A DNA stretch of 64,000 nt from Clitoria ternatea (taxonomy: Eukaryota; Streptophyta; Magnoliopsida; Fabales; Fabaceae). The notes under the pieces are model-generated. The model was not told where the DNA came from, did not search any database, and saw only the letters and a program-made list of their open reading frames with translations. The position numbers and the translations under genes are program-made. Within the stretch, counting starts at the first letter, position 1. Each line of letters opens with the position of its first letter. The stretch lies in NCBI GenBank assembly GCA_037962975.1, contig CM075674.1:87312501-87376500 (forward strand). The letters run 5' to 3'. Below, piece after piece: positions 1-12,210 of the stretch.

Positions 1-496
1 GGTGTCATGGTAATTTACACGTAACATGTAACAACGTGAAAAGGTGCTATGCTAACAAATCCATAAATTACTTCTTACATGTAACAAATTCATAAATTTC
101 TACGCTAGATGAAATGGTGTCATGCTATCTTATAAGTGAAATACTAAAATCTGGTAGCAAATGATTGCAGAAACAGTGGAAGAATAAAAAACTCTTGGGC
201 CCACAACGTGAAAAAGGAAGTAATCATGTGGGTCACTCAAACACCTACGGGTTGGCCCCCCCAAACGTCCTTGAATTTTATAGACCCAGCCCGACACAAT
301 AATTAAAGGCCCTTTAGTACAGTTTTTTAAAAAGAAAAAATTATTAAATAATTAAATTAACATTAACAAAGTCATTGTAAATTCTAAACACATGAATCAA
401 ATATATCATTTTGGTGAATCAAATATATCATCTTGATGTAGAGAATAATAACAAGACAAAAAAATAAATGGTGCTCTCATAGTCTCATGATTTCCT
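1..496. other. AT-rich flank of decayed hAT element, no gene
   Basis: No coding sequence or RNA gene is visible. The stretch should hold the 3' side of the hAT-type element whose transposase remnant begins at 497. A GC-richer patch at about 250-310 could be near the element's left terminus, but I found no convincing inverted match to the candidate right terminus at 6294. Confidence 0.4.
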
Positions 497-2979
497 TCAA
501 AAAACCGTTCTTCCATTTACATAGAAGCAAAAAAAACACAAATTATCATAAAAATGGTTCCTTCTAGCAGTTTTAGATGCAAAATCATTAATGAGAACAT
601 CAACATCGATACTCTCTAACATATCCTTTTCAATAGATAAATTTGTCAAACCATTCAACCTCTTTTGTGACATTGATGATCTTAAGTAAGTTTTTATTAA
701 CTTTAGCTTTGAAAAACTTCTTTCAATAGATGTCACAGTTACAGACATAGTTAATAAAATTCAATGGATGAACTTGAGAATTTCAATGGCATTACATCAT
801 CAGGCAAAGTCACTTTCAATACTTTCAATTCAGAAAAAAAATCATCCAAATCAACATCTGATAAATTGCTATGAGAAAAAGTAGAGTGAACTTTAGCACA
901 ACATTCTTTCAATTCATTATCATTTAATAATTTTAACTTTTTTGAATTAAACAAAAATCTAAAAATATTTTCAAATACTTTTAATTTCTCAAATCTAGTC
1001 TCTAAAGAAATGATAGTCATATCCACAATAGCTAAAAAATAACTCTAAATGACTCATCAGCCCACTGAATTTTTTTATTATGATTATTCTCATCAAATTG
1101 TTTTTTCCTAATGACACGACATTTTGCTAAAAGAATGGGTTCCACATCCATATCAAGTGCAACTTCTTTAGCAACATTCATATTAGACGTGAAGCCTTAA
1201 ACTCTATACTTTTCAAAAAAAAAATAACAATATATCTTCTAATTGTTTTATAGTATCACTAATGCACATTGACTTAGATTGTAATTTCTTTCTCATCATA
1301 TTAATAGAAAATAAAATATCATACCAAATAATCATGCTCCATAAAAATTCAAAGTTCTCAAGTGCATTAGTCAAACTCTCAGCGTCATTTTTTGATCTAG
1401 CATCATCACAAAATTTATGTAATTCTAACAAAGCAAATCTTATTTGGGGTGCTTGAAATTCGATAGCTTTAATATTTTTAATTCAACTCTCTTATCAGGT
1501 ATTAGACAAAGATTTCACGGTTAACTTAGGAACACAATCAAGAAAATTTTTCTATCTTTTTGGTGAACTTGAAAATAATGAATATATGTGTTGAACAATT
1601 CAAAAAAAAAAAGAAACAACTTTAACACAATAATGTGTCATATCACTAAGAGTAAGATTAAGACTATGACATGCACAAGGCATATATAGTCCTCTCGAAT
1701 TTATTTCAAGAAATTGTTTTTAAACTCCTTGGTGCTTTTCTTTCATGTTAGAACCATTATCATAACTTTGACCCCTCACATCACCAATATTAAGATCAAG
1801 AGACTTTAACACATCTTGTAATTTATTAAAAAGTCTTAATCCAGATGTATCATCTACTTTTAAAAACTCTAAAAAATATTCCTCAATTTTTATTTTATTA
1901 CTTGACATATTCACACATCATACTATTAGAGTCATTTGTTCTTGATGACTCATGTCAGGGGTACAATCGAGAATTACAAAAAAATATTTTGCCTTTTTAA
2001 TGATCTTTACAATAGAACTTCTAACATTATAGAATAAAAGTAAAATTAATTCATTTTGAATTTTATGCCCAAGATAGTGATAATGAATTTCACAACTTTG
2101 AATGCGTCTAACATGATCTTGCATTATCAAATCAAATTCTGCAATTATTTCAATCAATCCCAAAAGTTTTTTGTTACTGTCTTGATATAATTTTTCATTA
2201 GATCCTTGAAAAGCCAAATTATTTTTAGCAAGACATTTCACAAATGAAAATATTCTTAGTAAAATTTGTTGGAAACCTTCTTTCTCTTTCATAATCTCTT
2301 GTAATTTTTTTATTGATTGTTTGATTTTTGTCCAATCTTGCTCTCAATTCATTCCAAGTATTCGTGTTAGTTATATGTTCAAAACTATTTTCATGTTGTT
2401 TAAGTCTCTCGCTAATACTCTTCCAATCACTAAAACCCTCATTTGTCAATGAACTTTTTTTATTATTAGATTTGAACAACTTACAACAAAAACAATATAC
2501 TCTATCAACATGCTTAGAATAAACCAACCATTTTCTATCACTAGTCTCACTATTACTTAGCTTTCTAGAATAATAGGCATATGAAAAATGTATAGAAGTA
2601 TTATCCAAAGGCCAAAGGAAAAATAAGATTCTTTTTTCTAGTAGGTCTCTTTTCAATTAAAATATTCATACCTTAGATTGCCCTAATTTCTAGGATCATA
2701 AATATCTAAAGGAGGAATTGGTTGCTATTCGTCAATGCCAATATTTTCTATATTAGATTCATTTGATACATTATTAGGTTTACTAAAATCATTAACTTCA
2801 TTCTCATTTAAATGAATTTCATCATGCATAATTTCAATTGATAGATCTAAATTTTCATAAGAATTTATCTCTTTAAAAATAAATTTATCAAGAGCTCCTC
2901 TTTGTTATTTAATTAATTCTTCCTCTTGTTTTCGTTTTTTTCTTATTTCACTTCCAGATAAATATTTTTTATGAGGCAT
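497..2979 (-). pseudogene. Decayed hAT-superfamily transposase (ZMYM1/TTF-type zinc finger protein)
   Basis: This is a broken transposase of the plant hAT group often annotated as 'zinc finger MYM-type protein 1-like'. Reading the minus strand from an ATG at 2979, the N-terminus is lysine/arginine rich (MPHKKYLSGSE...) and meets a stop after about 24 codons. At 2656-2225 there is a TTF-type zinc-finger region (VYCFCCKLF) running into a DUF4371-like segment. Catalytic-domain fragments follow at 2292-1918 and 1914-1720 (DVRGQSYDNGSNM). The C-terminal dimerisation region (SIERSFSKLKLIKTYLRSSM) is at 748-497. Frameshifts and stops separate the pieces, so no protein can be made. In such elements the transposase would bind the terminal repeats and excise the element in the nucleus. 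Family assignment is by recognised motif strings, not by search. Confidence 0.85.
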
Positions 2980-3469
2980 ATTATGAAAGATAAATAAAAT
3001 AATAAATTAACACAAGAAAAGAAGTAAAGAATAATAGCACCTGGAAAGATAAGCTGACGTTGAATACTTGTTCACAACTTCACAATTATATGCTAGTTTC
3101 AGTAGCTAAATTTAAACATTGTAAGCATAAAATTAACAAATTAATAAGAAAATTGAAACAATCAACCAATTATTAATAACTATTAAAAATTTAAAACTTA
3201 AACATTTTAAACATAAAAATATAAAAAAGAATTAAACAATTGACAATGACTATAAAAAATAAAAATTAAGACCCTATAAATATAAAAATCAACAAAATAT
3301 TGATATCAACATGAATAAAGTACCTAAATAATTTATATAACAACATACTTACAACTTAATTAACAAGTGATTTGGAAGGGGAACTGAAACACATACCAAT
3401 CCAGTACAATATAAATTGTTGCGTATGTAACATCCTAAAATTTAGAATTTTAAAAAATAATTCATTAAG

Positions 3470-4510
3470 GATTAGTGGAGAATTTCCGAGTGAAAATGTC
3501 TGATCAGTGGAGAAATTCAGAGTGAAATATGTCTGAGACAAAACCTTCCAAGTGAAAAATGGATATACTTCTGAGTGTAGGAAGTTAAGATGTTTCTGAG
3601 TGAAACATGACTGAGAGAACCACTTCCGAGTGAAGTAAACATGTTTCTGAGTGAAGCATGATTGAGAGAATCATTTCTGAGTTAAGAAAAATTCTGTGTC
3701 CAAATGAGACGCTTTTAAGTGAGGCAAATCCGAGTGAAACGTCTCCGAGTGAAACGTTTCTGAATGGATCATTTCCGAGAGAAGTACTTCCGAACGAAGT
3801 AAAGCTTTGATTTCGAAATGAGTACTTCTCGAGCTGAGATAATTCTTAGTTGTGAATTCCGAGTGGGGATTTCCCAGTGAAGTGTAACTTTTCCCGAGTG
3901 GGGTGTCTCCGAGTGAGATGCTTCCGAGTGGGATGGCACCGAGTAAGATGTTTCCAATTGGAGTAGCGTCAAGTGAGATATTTCTGATTTCTGAGTGGTA
4001 TGGTACCGATTGGGACATACCAAGTGAGTCTTTTCCAGGGAGACTACTTCTGGACAGAGAAGACTTCAACTTTGAATGAGTATGTTTCTGGGTGAATAGT
4101 TTCCGAGGGAAGTAAATATCCGAGTGGTGAATTCATTTAATTCGTGCTTGGTCCATATTCAGAGTTGCTGAGTTTGTGCTTGGGTTCGTCTTTGAGATAG
4201 TCTTCGACCCCGAGTAATCCTTTCAAGTGGAAAGATTTCCGAGAGAGGATTGTCTTCAAACTCCGAGTGATCTTTCGGTTGTAAGACTTTCGAGTGACAT
4301 AAGTGAAAGCTTTGACTCAGGCAGAGATATATCCGAATGAAATATGTTTGAATGAGGTATTTCTAGGTGAGAGATTTATAAGTGGATCATTTCCAAGGAA
4401 GGAAAGCTGACTGTGTTTTATGTAGAAACCTTTCCGAGCGAATTTCCTCCGAGTGAAGTAATTCTGAGCGGAAAGAGGCTCTGATGAATCTTCTCCGAAT
4501 GATGTGCCCA
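3470..4510. repeat. Degenerate array of short CCGAGTGAA-type repeats
   Basis: For about 1 kb the sequence reads as imperfect copies of TTCCGAGTGAA, spaced about 14-30 bases apart. Clear copies occur near 3487, 3625, 3729, 3745, 3858, 3894, 3908, 3924 and 4448. Variants substitute CTGAGTGAA or CCGAGTGGG. The array lies inside the solo LTR. On the opposite strand it yields overlapping open frames rich in Ser, His, Thr and Glu (about 4069-3671), which I regard as by-products rather than genes. Confidence 0.7.
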
Positions 4511-5037
4511 GAATACCAAAACCGAGTCAGAATTGATAATTACTCTAATTATTGAGGCTTTCTACGTCACACTGTTCTAGCAGATTCTCTTTTTTGATTT
4601 TTTAAAGTATGGGACCCTCTCTATTGTCCTATTCTCCTTTCTTTATTACCTTGTTTTGTCCTTGTCTCTTAATATACATGTATCAGTGCTTAATTCATTT
4701 CGTTCACGTCTTTTTCATGAACAATTTCTGTCAAATCCTATCATTAGATTAGCTGGGAATTTCGAGAGTGTCAACATCACCTTTAATCCTCTTCTTTTCC
4801 AATCTTTACTGGAAATTATCAATAAAAGAGGAGACCAATCTTCACTTCTTCTCTTGAACGTGAAAGTTTGTAAGAGCTTTAAGTAAGAAGCTTTGGACTG
4901 GTTCAGAACTGAAATTCCAGTCGGAATTTGTAAGCTGTGATTGGATAAAGCTTGAGGAGATTCTTTATTCCAGGTAGGGGGAGCATTTACATTTCAAATG
5001 TATGGTTTATGAACGGATTCAGGATAATATTAAATCC

Positions 5038-5040
<3 letters not shown>

Positions 5041-5068
<28 letters not shown>
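5041..5068. repeat. (AT)14 microsatellite
   Basis: Uninterrupted AT dinucleotides within the solo LTR. Confidence 0.95.
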
Positions 5069-5071
<3 letters not shown>

Positions 5072-6294
5072 ATGTGTGATATATCTGTGATATTTCCGTT
5101 CATATGATATTGAATTTATATAAGAAATGATTTGTATATGTGATGTGTGATTATTCCTATGCATGAGATGTAGTAGGAAACATGATATTGATATATGATT
5201 GATGATGATGATATGAATAATATTCATGAATTTTTCATGATATGTATGAATGTATGGGATGCATTTGATAAGCATGGAATGCTTATGTGATGAATAGACA
5301 TGAAATATTATGTGGTCTGTTGATGATTGATTATTATTTGGTATAGCATGTGCATTCAGACGCACACAGGACTGCAGGGGGCCTGTGATGCCGGCCCAGA
5401 TGGGAGGGCAGCCTGATGATAAGGCACAGACCCTGTGGTGGTTTCTTCGGATTCCACAGACGCCTTTGAGTTGGACTCAAGGCCGGCCTGTAACACTGTT
5501 GAATTACCGCTGTCACTGAGAGTGACTGGTGTTACATTATAGGCACGCGGTTTGGTACCTGTAAAACGGCCAAATCAGCTGAGAGCTGAGATATTATGTT
5601 GTGTAAATCTCATCATTAGAGTCGGATCTGCATGCATATGCATTGATATATGTTATTGAGAATAACATGATGATATGATCATTTGATGATATGAGAATGA
5701 ATGAAATATGATGTGATTATGTGTTATGATTTTGATTTATTTATGGTTATGAATTGGACACTTGATCCGATTCAGTAACTGTCATTTGACATGTATATGC
5801 TCACCCCCTACTGTTGTCATTTTTACAGTGGACATAGGACCCAACAATGACGTGTGACATCGCTCAGCCGTTCGGAGCATTATGTATTTATGTGTATTGT
5901 ACATAATGCACATAGTTGTTTGTAGTAGCCTTGGCCGGCTCCTGTGCATACCGAGTTATTATATTTATTTGTATACTTAAATGGGTCGGTCGGTTGATGT
6001 AAAAATAATAGTGTTATTATTTAATCCAAATCCTATTTTGAAATTTAAATTATTTGTGAAAAATTTATTTGGATTTTTTTAAAATTTAATTTTAAAAATT
6101 TAGGACGTTATAGCGTAGGATTAAACTAAGGACCCTTAGGTGAAATTCATATAACCTTACTAGTAGACTATTCAGGTTATATTGAAATTTATTGATTGTT
6201 TTCTTACATAAGTTAAAAATTATTTATTTTGAGCCCCTATTAACAATGGGCTCTGAGTCATTACCCTTACTTCTAAGGCCTAGGGCCGTCCCTG

Positions 6295-8436
6295 CCTTAA
6301 GCCATATTGGCATACATAAAATGTACCTGATATGGCTCAGCCAAGCATCAATAGAATAATTTGGTATCAACATCACTCACACACTAGTTCCACTATAAAG
6401 CCCTACAATCAGACTTAATATGATTTGGTATTAAGTAGAGTCTAGGGAACATGTTAGGGCATACCAGTCAACCACCTGCAAGGGTGTTAGGAATGTTTGC
6501 ATTTGTGTTATCTTTCTTAGCACTTCATGTAAAAATACTAACATAAAGTACATGAGGCTCAACTCTTATAAATACCATTCATTTATCATACTTGAGATAA
6601 CGTTCACCAACTCTAGCGCTTGAGCTCTAATAGCCTTTTAATTGAGTTTTATATTATTTAGTTTAATTAAAGTATTATGAATATATTTTCTAATTTTCAT
6701 ATTTTTAATGTATCTTAAGTGTCTTTCCTTATTTAGGTCATAACTTGGGCTTTAGTGATCTAATTGGGATGATCTTGGGGTCCATGGAAAGCTAAAACAA
6801 TGGTCCATATTATGATGATAAAATTTGACAATCTTGTATATGAAAATAATGAAGAAATGGAGCTTAAACAAAGCAATCCACATAGGATTCATAACATTAA
6901 CATAGTTCACTAATTTACACATATCTCGAGTTGTAGATGTCCAAATGATATGATTCTTACGCTAAATTCTCAACAAGACAAATATCTACAACTTTCACAT
7001 TGAAGGTTTGGTGTAATTATGTCATGTAGATGGTCAAATTTGGCATACAAGATGGAAAATATGAATAGAAGGAGGAATTTCAACATCTATCATTATTTTT
7101 CTTTGAATTTATGTAATCTGAACCCCACCAATGTTGAAAAAATGTATTAATGATTAGGACATGAATGTATAGTGCTGATACTTTACCTATAAATTGATGC
7201 TTGAAGTTGTAAGGAGGACACAAGAGATATACAATAGAATACATGTCCAATTTCCAATAAATTTCTGTCTTTGTTTTAGCTTCTTAAGATTTTGTTCTTC
7301 CTTCACTTGCCTTCTTTCCTTAATCAATAGTCTTTCATCTTCCTTTCTCAATATGAGTTAAAGTTAATTTCATCATTTATTATTTATTTGCATAATTAAA
7401 GTTATGGGTAATTTAGTTTTAGTTTCTTTGTTTAAGATCATCATTATTATGGAAGCTTAATCTTTTTTAAATCAACTTAAGAAATTTAATTTTTCCTTTA
7501 TGCTAGCTTTGAGCTCTTACTCCTAATGTTTTGATTAAAGATAATTAATTTTCTTTGTTTCTCAAATGCTTGTGATAGTAGATTATTTAAGTGTATAACC
7601 GATTGGTATGCAATTTAAATAATCTATCATCTAAAATGATTTTGGTTGGTTAATCAATAATTCATGTGAAAGATAAAGATTAAGTTACTAAATAAGAGAT
7701 TTCTATTTAATTTCTTAACTCAATCAAATGATAATTTTAAAGTCACTTTGATTTTAATAAGAATATATTGATTGATTATTCTTATTAGTTCGTTAATTCA
7801 ATTCTAGAAGATTTTTCTAGAACATAATATATGAATCACTTAAGGATTCCAAGTGATTCAAGGTTAAGAAATTCATTAGACTTAATCATATCCGTGATCA
7901 ATGATTAGCTAACTAAAGATTAATTTATTCCTTGAGTTGGTTGCTTTTAAATCTGATTTATCATCCAGAGTTTTACTTTTCGCTTATCATATAGTTATTT
8001 TGTTTTTTATTCTAAATCCAACTACAACCCCTTTTTTATAAAAACAATCAAGTGTAACTAATTTGAGTAAGGTCCTCGAGAAATAACTAAGGTTACTTAC
8101 CTTATACTACATTAATTTAACCTTTTATTTGACCAGATAATGACATGTCAGATATCTAATATTATACTGACTTAAGCGTCAGAGTGTCTTTGTAGGTGAC
8201 ACCTTATTTCGTCCCACAACACAAAATATCAATGGTTGTTGGACAGAATCACACAAAGACCTTAAGATCCCCACTGAAGTCTATGATATAATACCAAATC
8301 CCTAGTAGACCAGTGTAAGATAGAGAGTAAGAACCCGATATCCATACCAGAAGTTTAGCTCTCTTACCAGACAAAACTAAATTGAAATATATACTTGACT
8401 TAATATTCCTAGTTACTATAATTATAAATTGAGAAC
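6295..8436. other. AT-rich intergenic DNA, possible old LTR sequence
   Basis: No gene is supported. The composition and phrases such as a GACTTAAGCGTCAGAGTGTC stretch at about 8170 resemble legume LTR retrotransposon ends, but I could not find paired termini or a target duplication. Confidence 0.35.
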
Positions 8437-8437
8437 C

Positions 8438-8520
<83 letters not shown>

Positions 8521-8534
8521 CACGTGTGCGTGTG
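8437..8534. repeat. Compound (TA)n(TG)n(CG)n microsatellite, perfectly alternating
   Basis: A run of TA dinucleotides passes into about 30 TG dinucleotides, then CG and mixed CA/CG/TG steps. Every base from 8437 to 8534 alternates pyrimidine-purine without a break (98 nt), a pattern able to form Z-DNA. Confidence 0.95.
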
Positions 8535-9186
8535 GAAAAATGAAGATGCTTGAAGATTTAGAAAATGAGCATAGCTGAAAGTTAAGTTGATTTAACTAAA
8601 TAGTTGCATTTGATATACATCTATTTTTAATGATTTTTAGGAATTTTAATTTGCAAATTATTATCATGACATGTATTCCAAGTTTTATTAGTACTATTTG
8701 ATTATAATGGTTACTGTAGTCATTTTCTAAATATTATATTTTTATGATTAATATTATAATTATTATTTGATTCTTAACTATATAAATAAATTAACTTTGT
8801 TATTTAAATAAATTAAATTTGCACTTTAAATATTGATAAAATTTATTATAGAATATTAAATTTTATTTATTCTCTTGTTCTAAACTTATGACCAAATAAA
8901 ATAAAGTATACTTACATCCATTATATGTGTCAGACTCCCAATTTGAAAACAATATTAATTAGCCTATTTAATTAAAATTTTAATCGTTGTTCACTTGATT
9001 TATAATTCTTTTTTTATAAACAAATTTTTCACGTTTAAATCTTCTTTTTAATTTAATTAGGATGTGTGTGTATTAGTTTACCAAGGCAACACAAATTTTT
9101 GACCCTGCAAAGCAATACTTAAATTTGAATCGGCACGCCCAGGTGTGGCATATAAATGCATTGCAAGAAGTAACAAGGAAGGGTTT
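8535..9186. other. AT-rich intergenic DNA without recognisable feature
   Basis: Many A/T runs, stops in every frame, and no domain or RNA structure that I recognise. Confidence 0.4.
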
Positions 9187-9281
9187 GACCAGCCAAACCA
9201 GACCAAACCAGCCCAGACCAGACCAAATCAACCAGACCAAGCCAGACTAGACCAAGCCAATCCAGCCCAGACCAGACCAGC
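9187..9281. repeat. Minisatellite of GACCA/AACCA/GCCA pentamer-like units
   Basis: About 19 imperfect 5-bp units (GACCA, AACCA, GCCCA and similar) run head to tail for 95 bases. The tract is pyrimidine/purine skewed and contains almost no T. It lies at the left edge of LTR-like DNA. Confidence 0.85.
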
Positions 9282-10315
9282 GTGAGAACGCCCATATCAG
9301 ATACATTTTCCTAAAATTTACAATTTAGTCCTTACACAAAATCAGTCAACTTCTAAGGTTCCTAAATCACTCATTTCAAGTCCGATTATTACCAAATTTC
9401 ATAGGCAACATGTTTTCAACCTTTTGAATCTGTTGGCGAAGTCTATTTGCCAAAATTCCATTGTATGAACAAGTTATGCGATAAAACACGTTTGAGTCAC
9501 TTTAAGCAAAACTCAAGACAACAAAAGGATTTAATGCATTTCAATCTACAATTTAAACTCACATACATACTTAATATACCTATTCTAACATGTAGAAATA
9601 GTTTAGGGATTCCAAATCTCTTAAACGCATAAATTGACCCATCAAGTTCCTCTAACATGCCTTATAGCTATATAATAACATACTCACTTCCACTCAATTG
9701 CAAACACAACCATGTGAATCAAATTGATCACAGTCAAGACCTGATTATGTAATTAAAATCCCATCAATATAACTACATATAACTTAGTGTTAATAATTCA
9801 CCAAGTCATAATTTAGCAAACACAAGGATCATCATACCACACATGCCTAACCATGACATAATCAATTCTATCACATATCATCACAAGATCCATTTATATG
9901 ATCCATACAAGGCCAACTCTAATGTACCTAAACTGCCTATGAAACCAAATTTCACTATATATGTACACTTGTCTCAATGCCCAATTCCATCACACCTCAT
10001 CATATAACTCATACATATGATTTCATAGAAATATGCAATAACCTGCCAATAATATTCACTTTGCAATGATTGCAGTAACATGATAAAATGATTTAATGTC
10101 AAGAGTTCATCAATCACAGTTCAGCAGCCAAATATCTCATTATACTCCCTACCTCTAACACGACATACTCAATTTTATCAAACACATTAACCTGTCCATA
10201 CATTCAGATTGCAATTTCATAAATGGCTCTGTGCCAAATTCATTCAACTCAAAATAACATGTCTATTCATCGAATTGCAATACATATATATATATCTACA
10301 CATATTGCCCTTACG

Positions 10316-11599
10316 TGTTCGGGAATCCCTAAGCATGAGCAGCGAAAAAATAAAAGGGATTCCATAGGATTTGCAAGGTTCCGTGTTTCAAAGCACAAAA
10401 CAATCTCGAAATTCATTTTGGATTACCTCTTGAAGAACTCCGAAGCAGTCGTAGCCTCGTCCTTTAGGAGTCCACACGAGCACTCCCACCAGAATCGCAA
10501 CACTTGCCAATTGCTAGTTTGACGGCGTGTAGCTCTTACGACTTTTGCGAATTTGTGTCTCACTTGAGTGAACCGCCTATGAGCATCTTATGCTCTATTT
10601 ATAGGCTTAGGTTTGACCTAATTTGTTCTCTCTAAAAGTGGGCTCCTTACTCATTCCAAATGAGTTAGGCCCAATAGCTTTATTTTAGTCCAAGTAAAAT
10701 AAGACAACATTTTCTGATGGGCTTACTCTATGTGTGTGACCCTATAGGTAAAATACCCGGTCATATTAATAATAAACTATTTTATTATTAATATAAAATA
10801 AGAGCGGCATCTAGCAATGCATCATTATGTCTGAATATTATCAACATAACCTATAAGTGATAATTATTTAATATGTTTATTCCTTTTGTCATGATATCCT
10901 AATTGGGCCCAAGGCATGGTCGCGTCATCCTTGTACGGCCCAATTTATTTTACTTGATACCGGAGTAGACTGGATCTGAATAAATATCTAATATTTATTC
11001 TTTCTAGCATGACCATGCGTTTTCTTAGTCTTACTCCATCAAGTGGCCTATGGATATCACTCCTGTCACATAGGAGAGACAAATCCCATCTACATCACTC
11101 ACATCCCTCTGCATAATTTGTTCATTGCCTAATCACAACCTTTATAGTCCTCTTGTTACAGAAGACGTTTAATTGTATTAAAATAATAAACTCCTCATGT
11201 AGGAATCGTAGTGACTTCAGGTCGAAGGACTACATATACCATTATCACATTGAGAATCGTTTATGACAATCATGTAACGATCCATGCAACGTTCTCATGG
11301 TGGGTCTGTCCAGTACATCATTACTCTTAATGTGTACCTGTGTGAAGACTCGATATCATCTATATCTATGATCTGTGAGATCAGGTCATCAGTACACTCA
11401 CACACTAGTCTCAGTGTATTTACATGTCCCCATGTAAATACTTGACTAGGGACATTTTAGGAATAATTTTTATATGACCTATTACTCCAAGGATAAATAT
11501 GTTTTAAAACAATTTTAAACTGAAATATTTATTCTATTGATAAGTAGAAAAAATGATACAAATGAAAAAGCATAAAAGCTCATAGTGCATACACCAACA
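10316..11599 (-). mobile_element. Solo LTR (1.28 kb), same family as the 8.2-kb element at 31858-40086
   Basis: It begins TGTTCGGGAATCCCTAAG and ends CACCAACA. It is flanked by identical 5-bp copies of TTACG (10311-10315 and 11600-11604). Most of its length aligns by eye with the two LTRs at 31858-33106 and 38811-40086, including the GAGCATCTTATGCTC stretch and the CTTCAGGTC block, but with clearly more differences. Orientation follows those LTRs, whose primer-binding site shows they read on the minus strand. A TATA-like CTATAAATAGAGC lies on the minus strand at about 10606-10591. Confidence 0.88.
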
Positions 11600-11999
11600 T
11601 TACGGTCATCAAAATAGTCATATCACACTATATATAGTTATGCAATTACACATCCACAATTTGTGTCCACTATAGCATTGGCATTGCATTATCCACTATC
11701 GGATCATGAGGCAAATTCATCTCCATGTATATTCACTAAAAAATCCATATACTTAGAGGTTGAGTACAATTTAAGAAACAAATGGCAATTTAATAATCCA
11801 TAAGAGCACACAATAACTCTCAGGCATACATAAAATCATATCACCATAATTTTCAACCAAACATCTATCAACTAGAAATTATATTGGAATTTAAAATGTA
11901 GAAAGGTGATGCTATGACTTTTAAAATCTTTCCTTCAATTATGCATGAAAACCATGAAATGCGGATCCGACTTTTCAATATAGAGCAAGTGTCAAGATA

Positions 12000-12210
12000 A
12001 CACACTCAGTGAACCATAACACTATAATCGAGGGGCATCCAGGTAACCACACAGTGAACCAAAGCACTATCAGCGGTGGTACCCAAAGACTACTAGTGAA
12101 CCGTAGCATTATAGTTGGTAGCCTCAAAAGCAACATGTTACAGATTTCACAGTGAACCATAGTACTATAACGTGATAGCCTCATCAGCAAACCATAATGC
12201 TGAAAATGCA
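12000..12210. repeat. Five degenerate ~45-bp repeats of AGTGAACCATAGCACTATA type
   Basis: Copies of GTGAACCATA(G/A)CACTATA recur near 12009, 12052, 12094, 12150 and, weaker, 12186, separated by variable 25-35-base spacers. They lie inside the minus-strand LTR-like region and create a short open frame on the minus strand that is not a gene. Confidence 0.65.

Larger units (their letters stand above)
3426..6112 (+). mobile_element. Solo LTR, chromovirus (Tekay/Del)-like Ty3/gypsy, 2.7 kb
   Basis: The sequence starts TGTAACATCCTAAAATTT and ends AAAATTTAGGACGTTATA, the near-palindromic ends typical of long plant chromovirus LTRs. The last CA has mutated to TA. The 5 bp before it (GCGTA, 3421-3425) and after it (6113-6117) are identical, so this is a target-site duplication around one LTR. 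No internal domain is present. This is the product expected from LTR-LTR recombination. Inside are a degenerate short repeat array (about 3470-4510), a (TA)n tract at 5041-5068 and a GC-rich patch at about 5350-5480. Small open frames here are repeat artefacts. Confidence 0.85.
497..6294 (-). mobile_element. hAT-type DNA transposon remnant, split by a solo LTR
   Basis: The transposase remnant at 497-2979 is followed, in the direction of its own promoter, by DNA ending in CTAGGGCCGTCCCTG at about 6280-6294. Read on the minus strand this is CAGGGACGGCCCTAG, a plausible hAT terminus. A complete solo LTR (3426-6112) sits between the transposase start and this terminus. The left terminus and the 8-bp target duplication were not found, so the outer limits are inferred. 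Confidence 0.45.

Noticed and set aside
3671..4069. Two overlapping minus-strand open frames (132 and 84 codons) rich in Ser, His and Glu
   Set aside because: They arise from the CCGAGTGAA repeat field in a solo LTR; both frames look alike because of the repeat, and there is no conserved domain.
5350..5480. GC-richer patch considered as a gene fragment or CpG island
   Set aside because: It lies wholly inside a solo LTR bounded by target duplications and fits LTR sequence.
9447..9632. 61-codon plus-strand frame
   Set aside because: AT-rich chance frame within LTR-like sequence; no domain.
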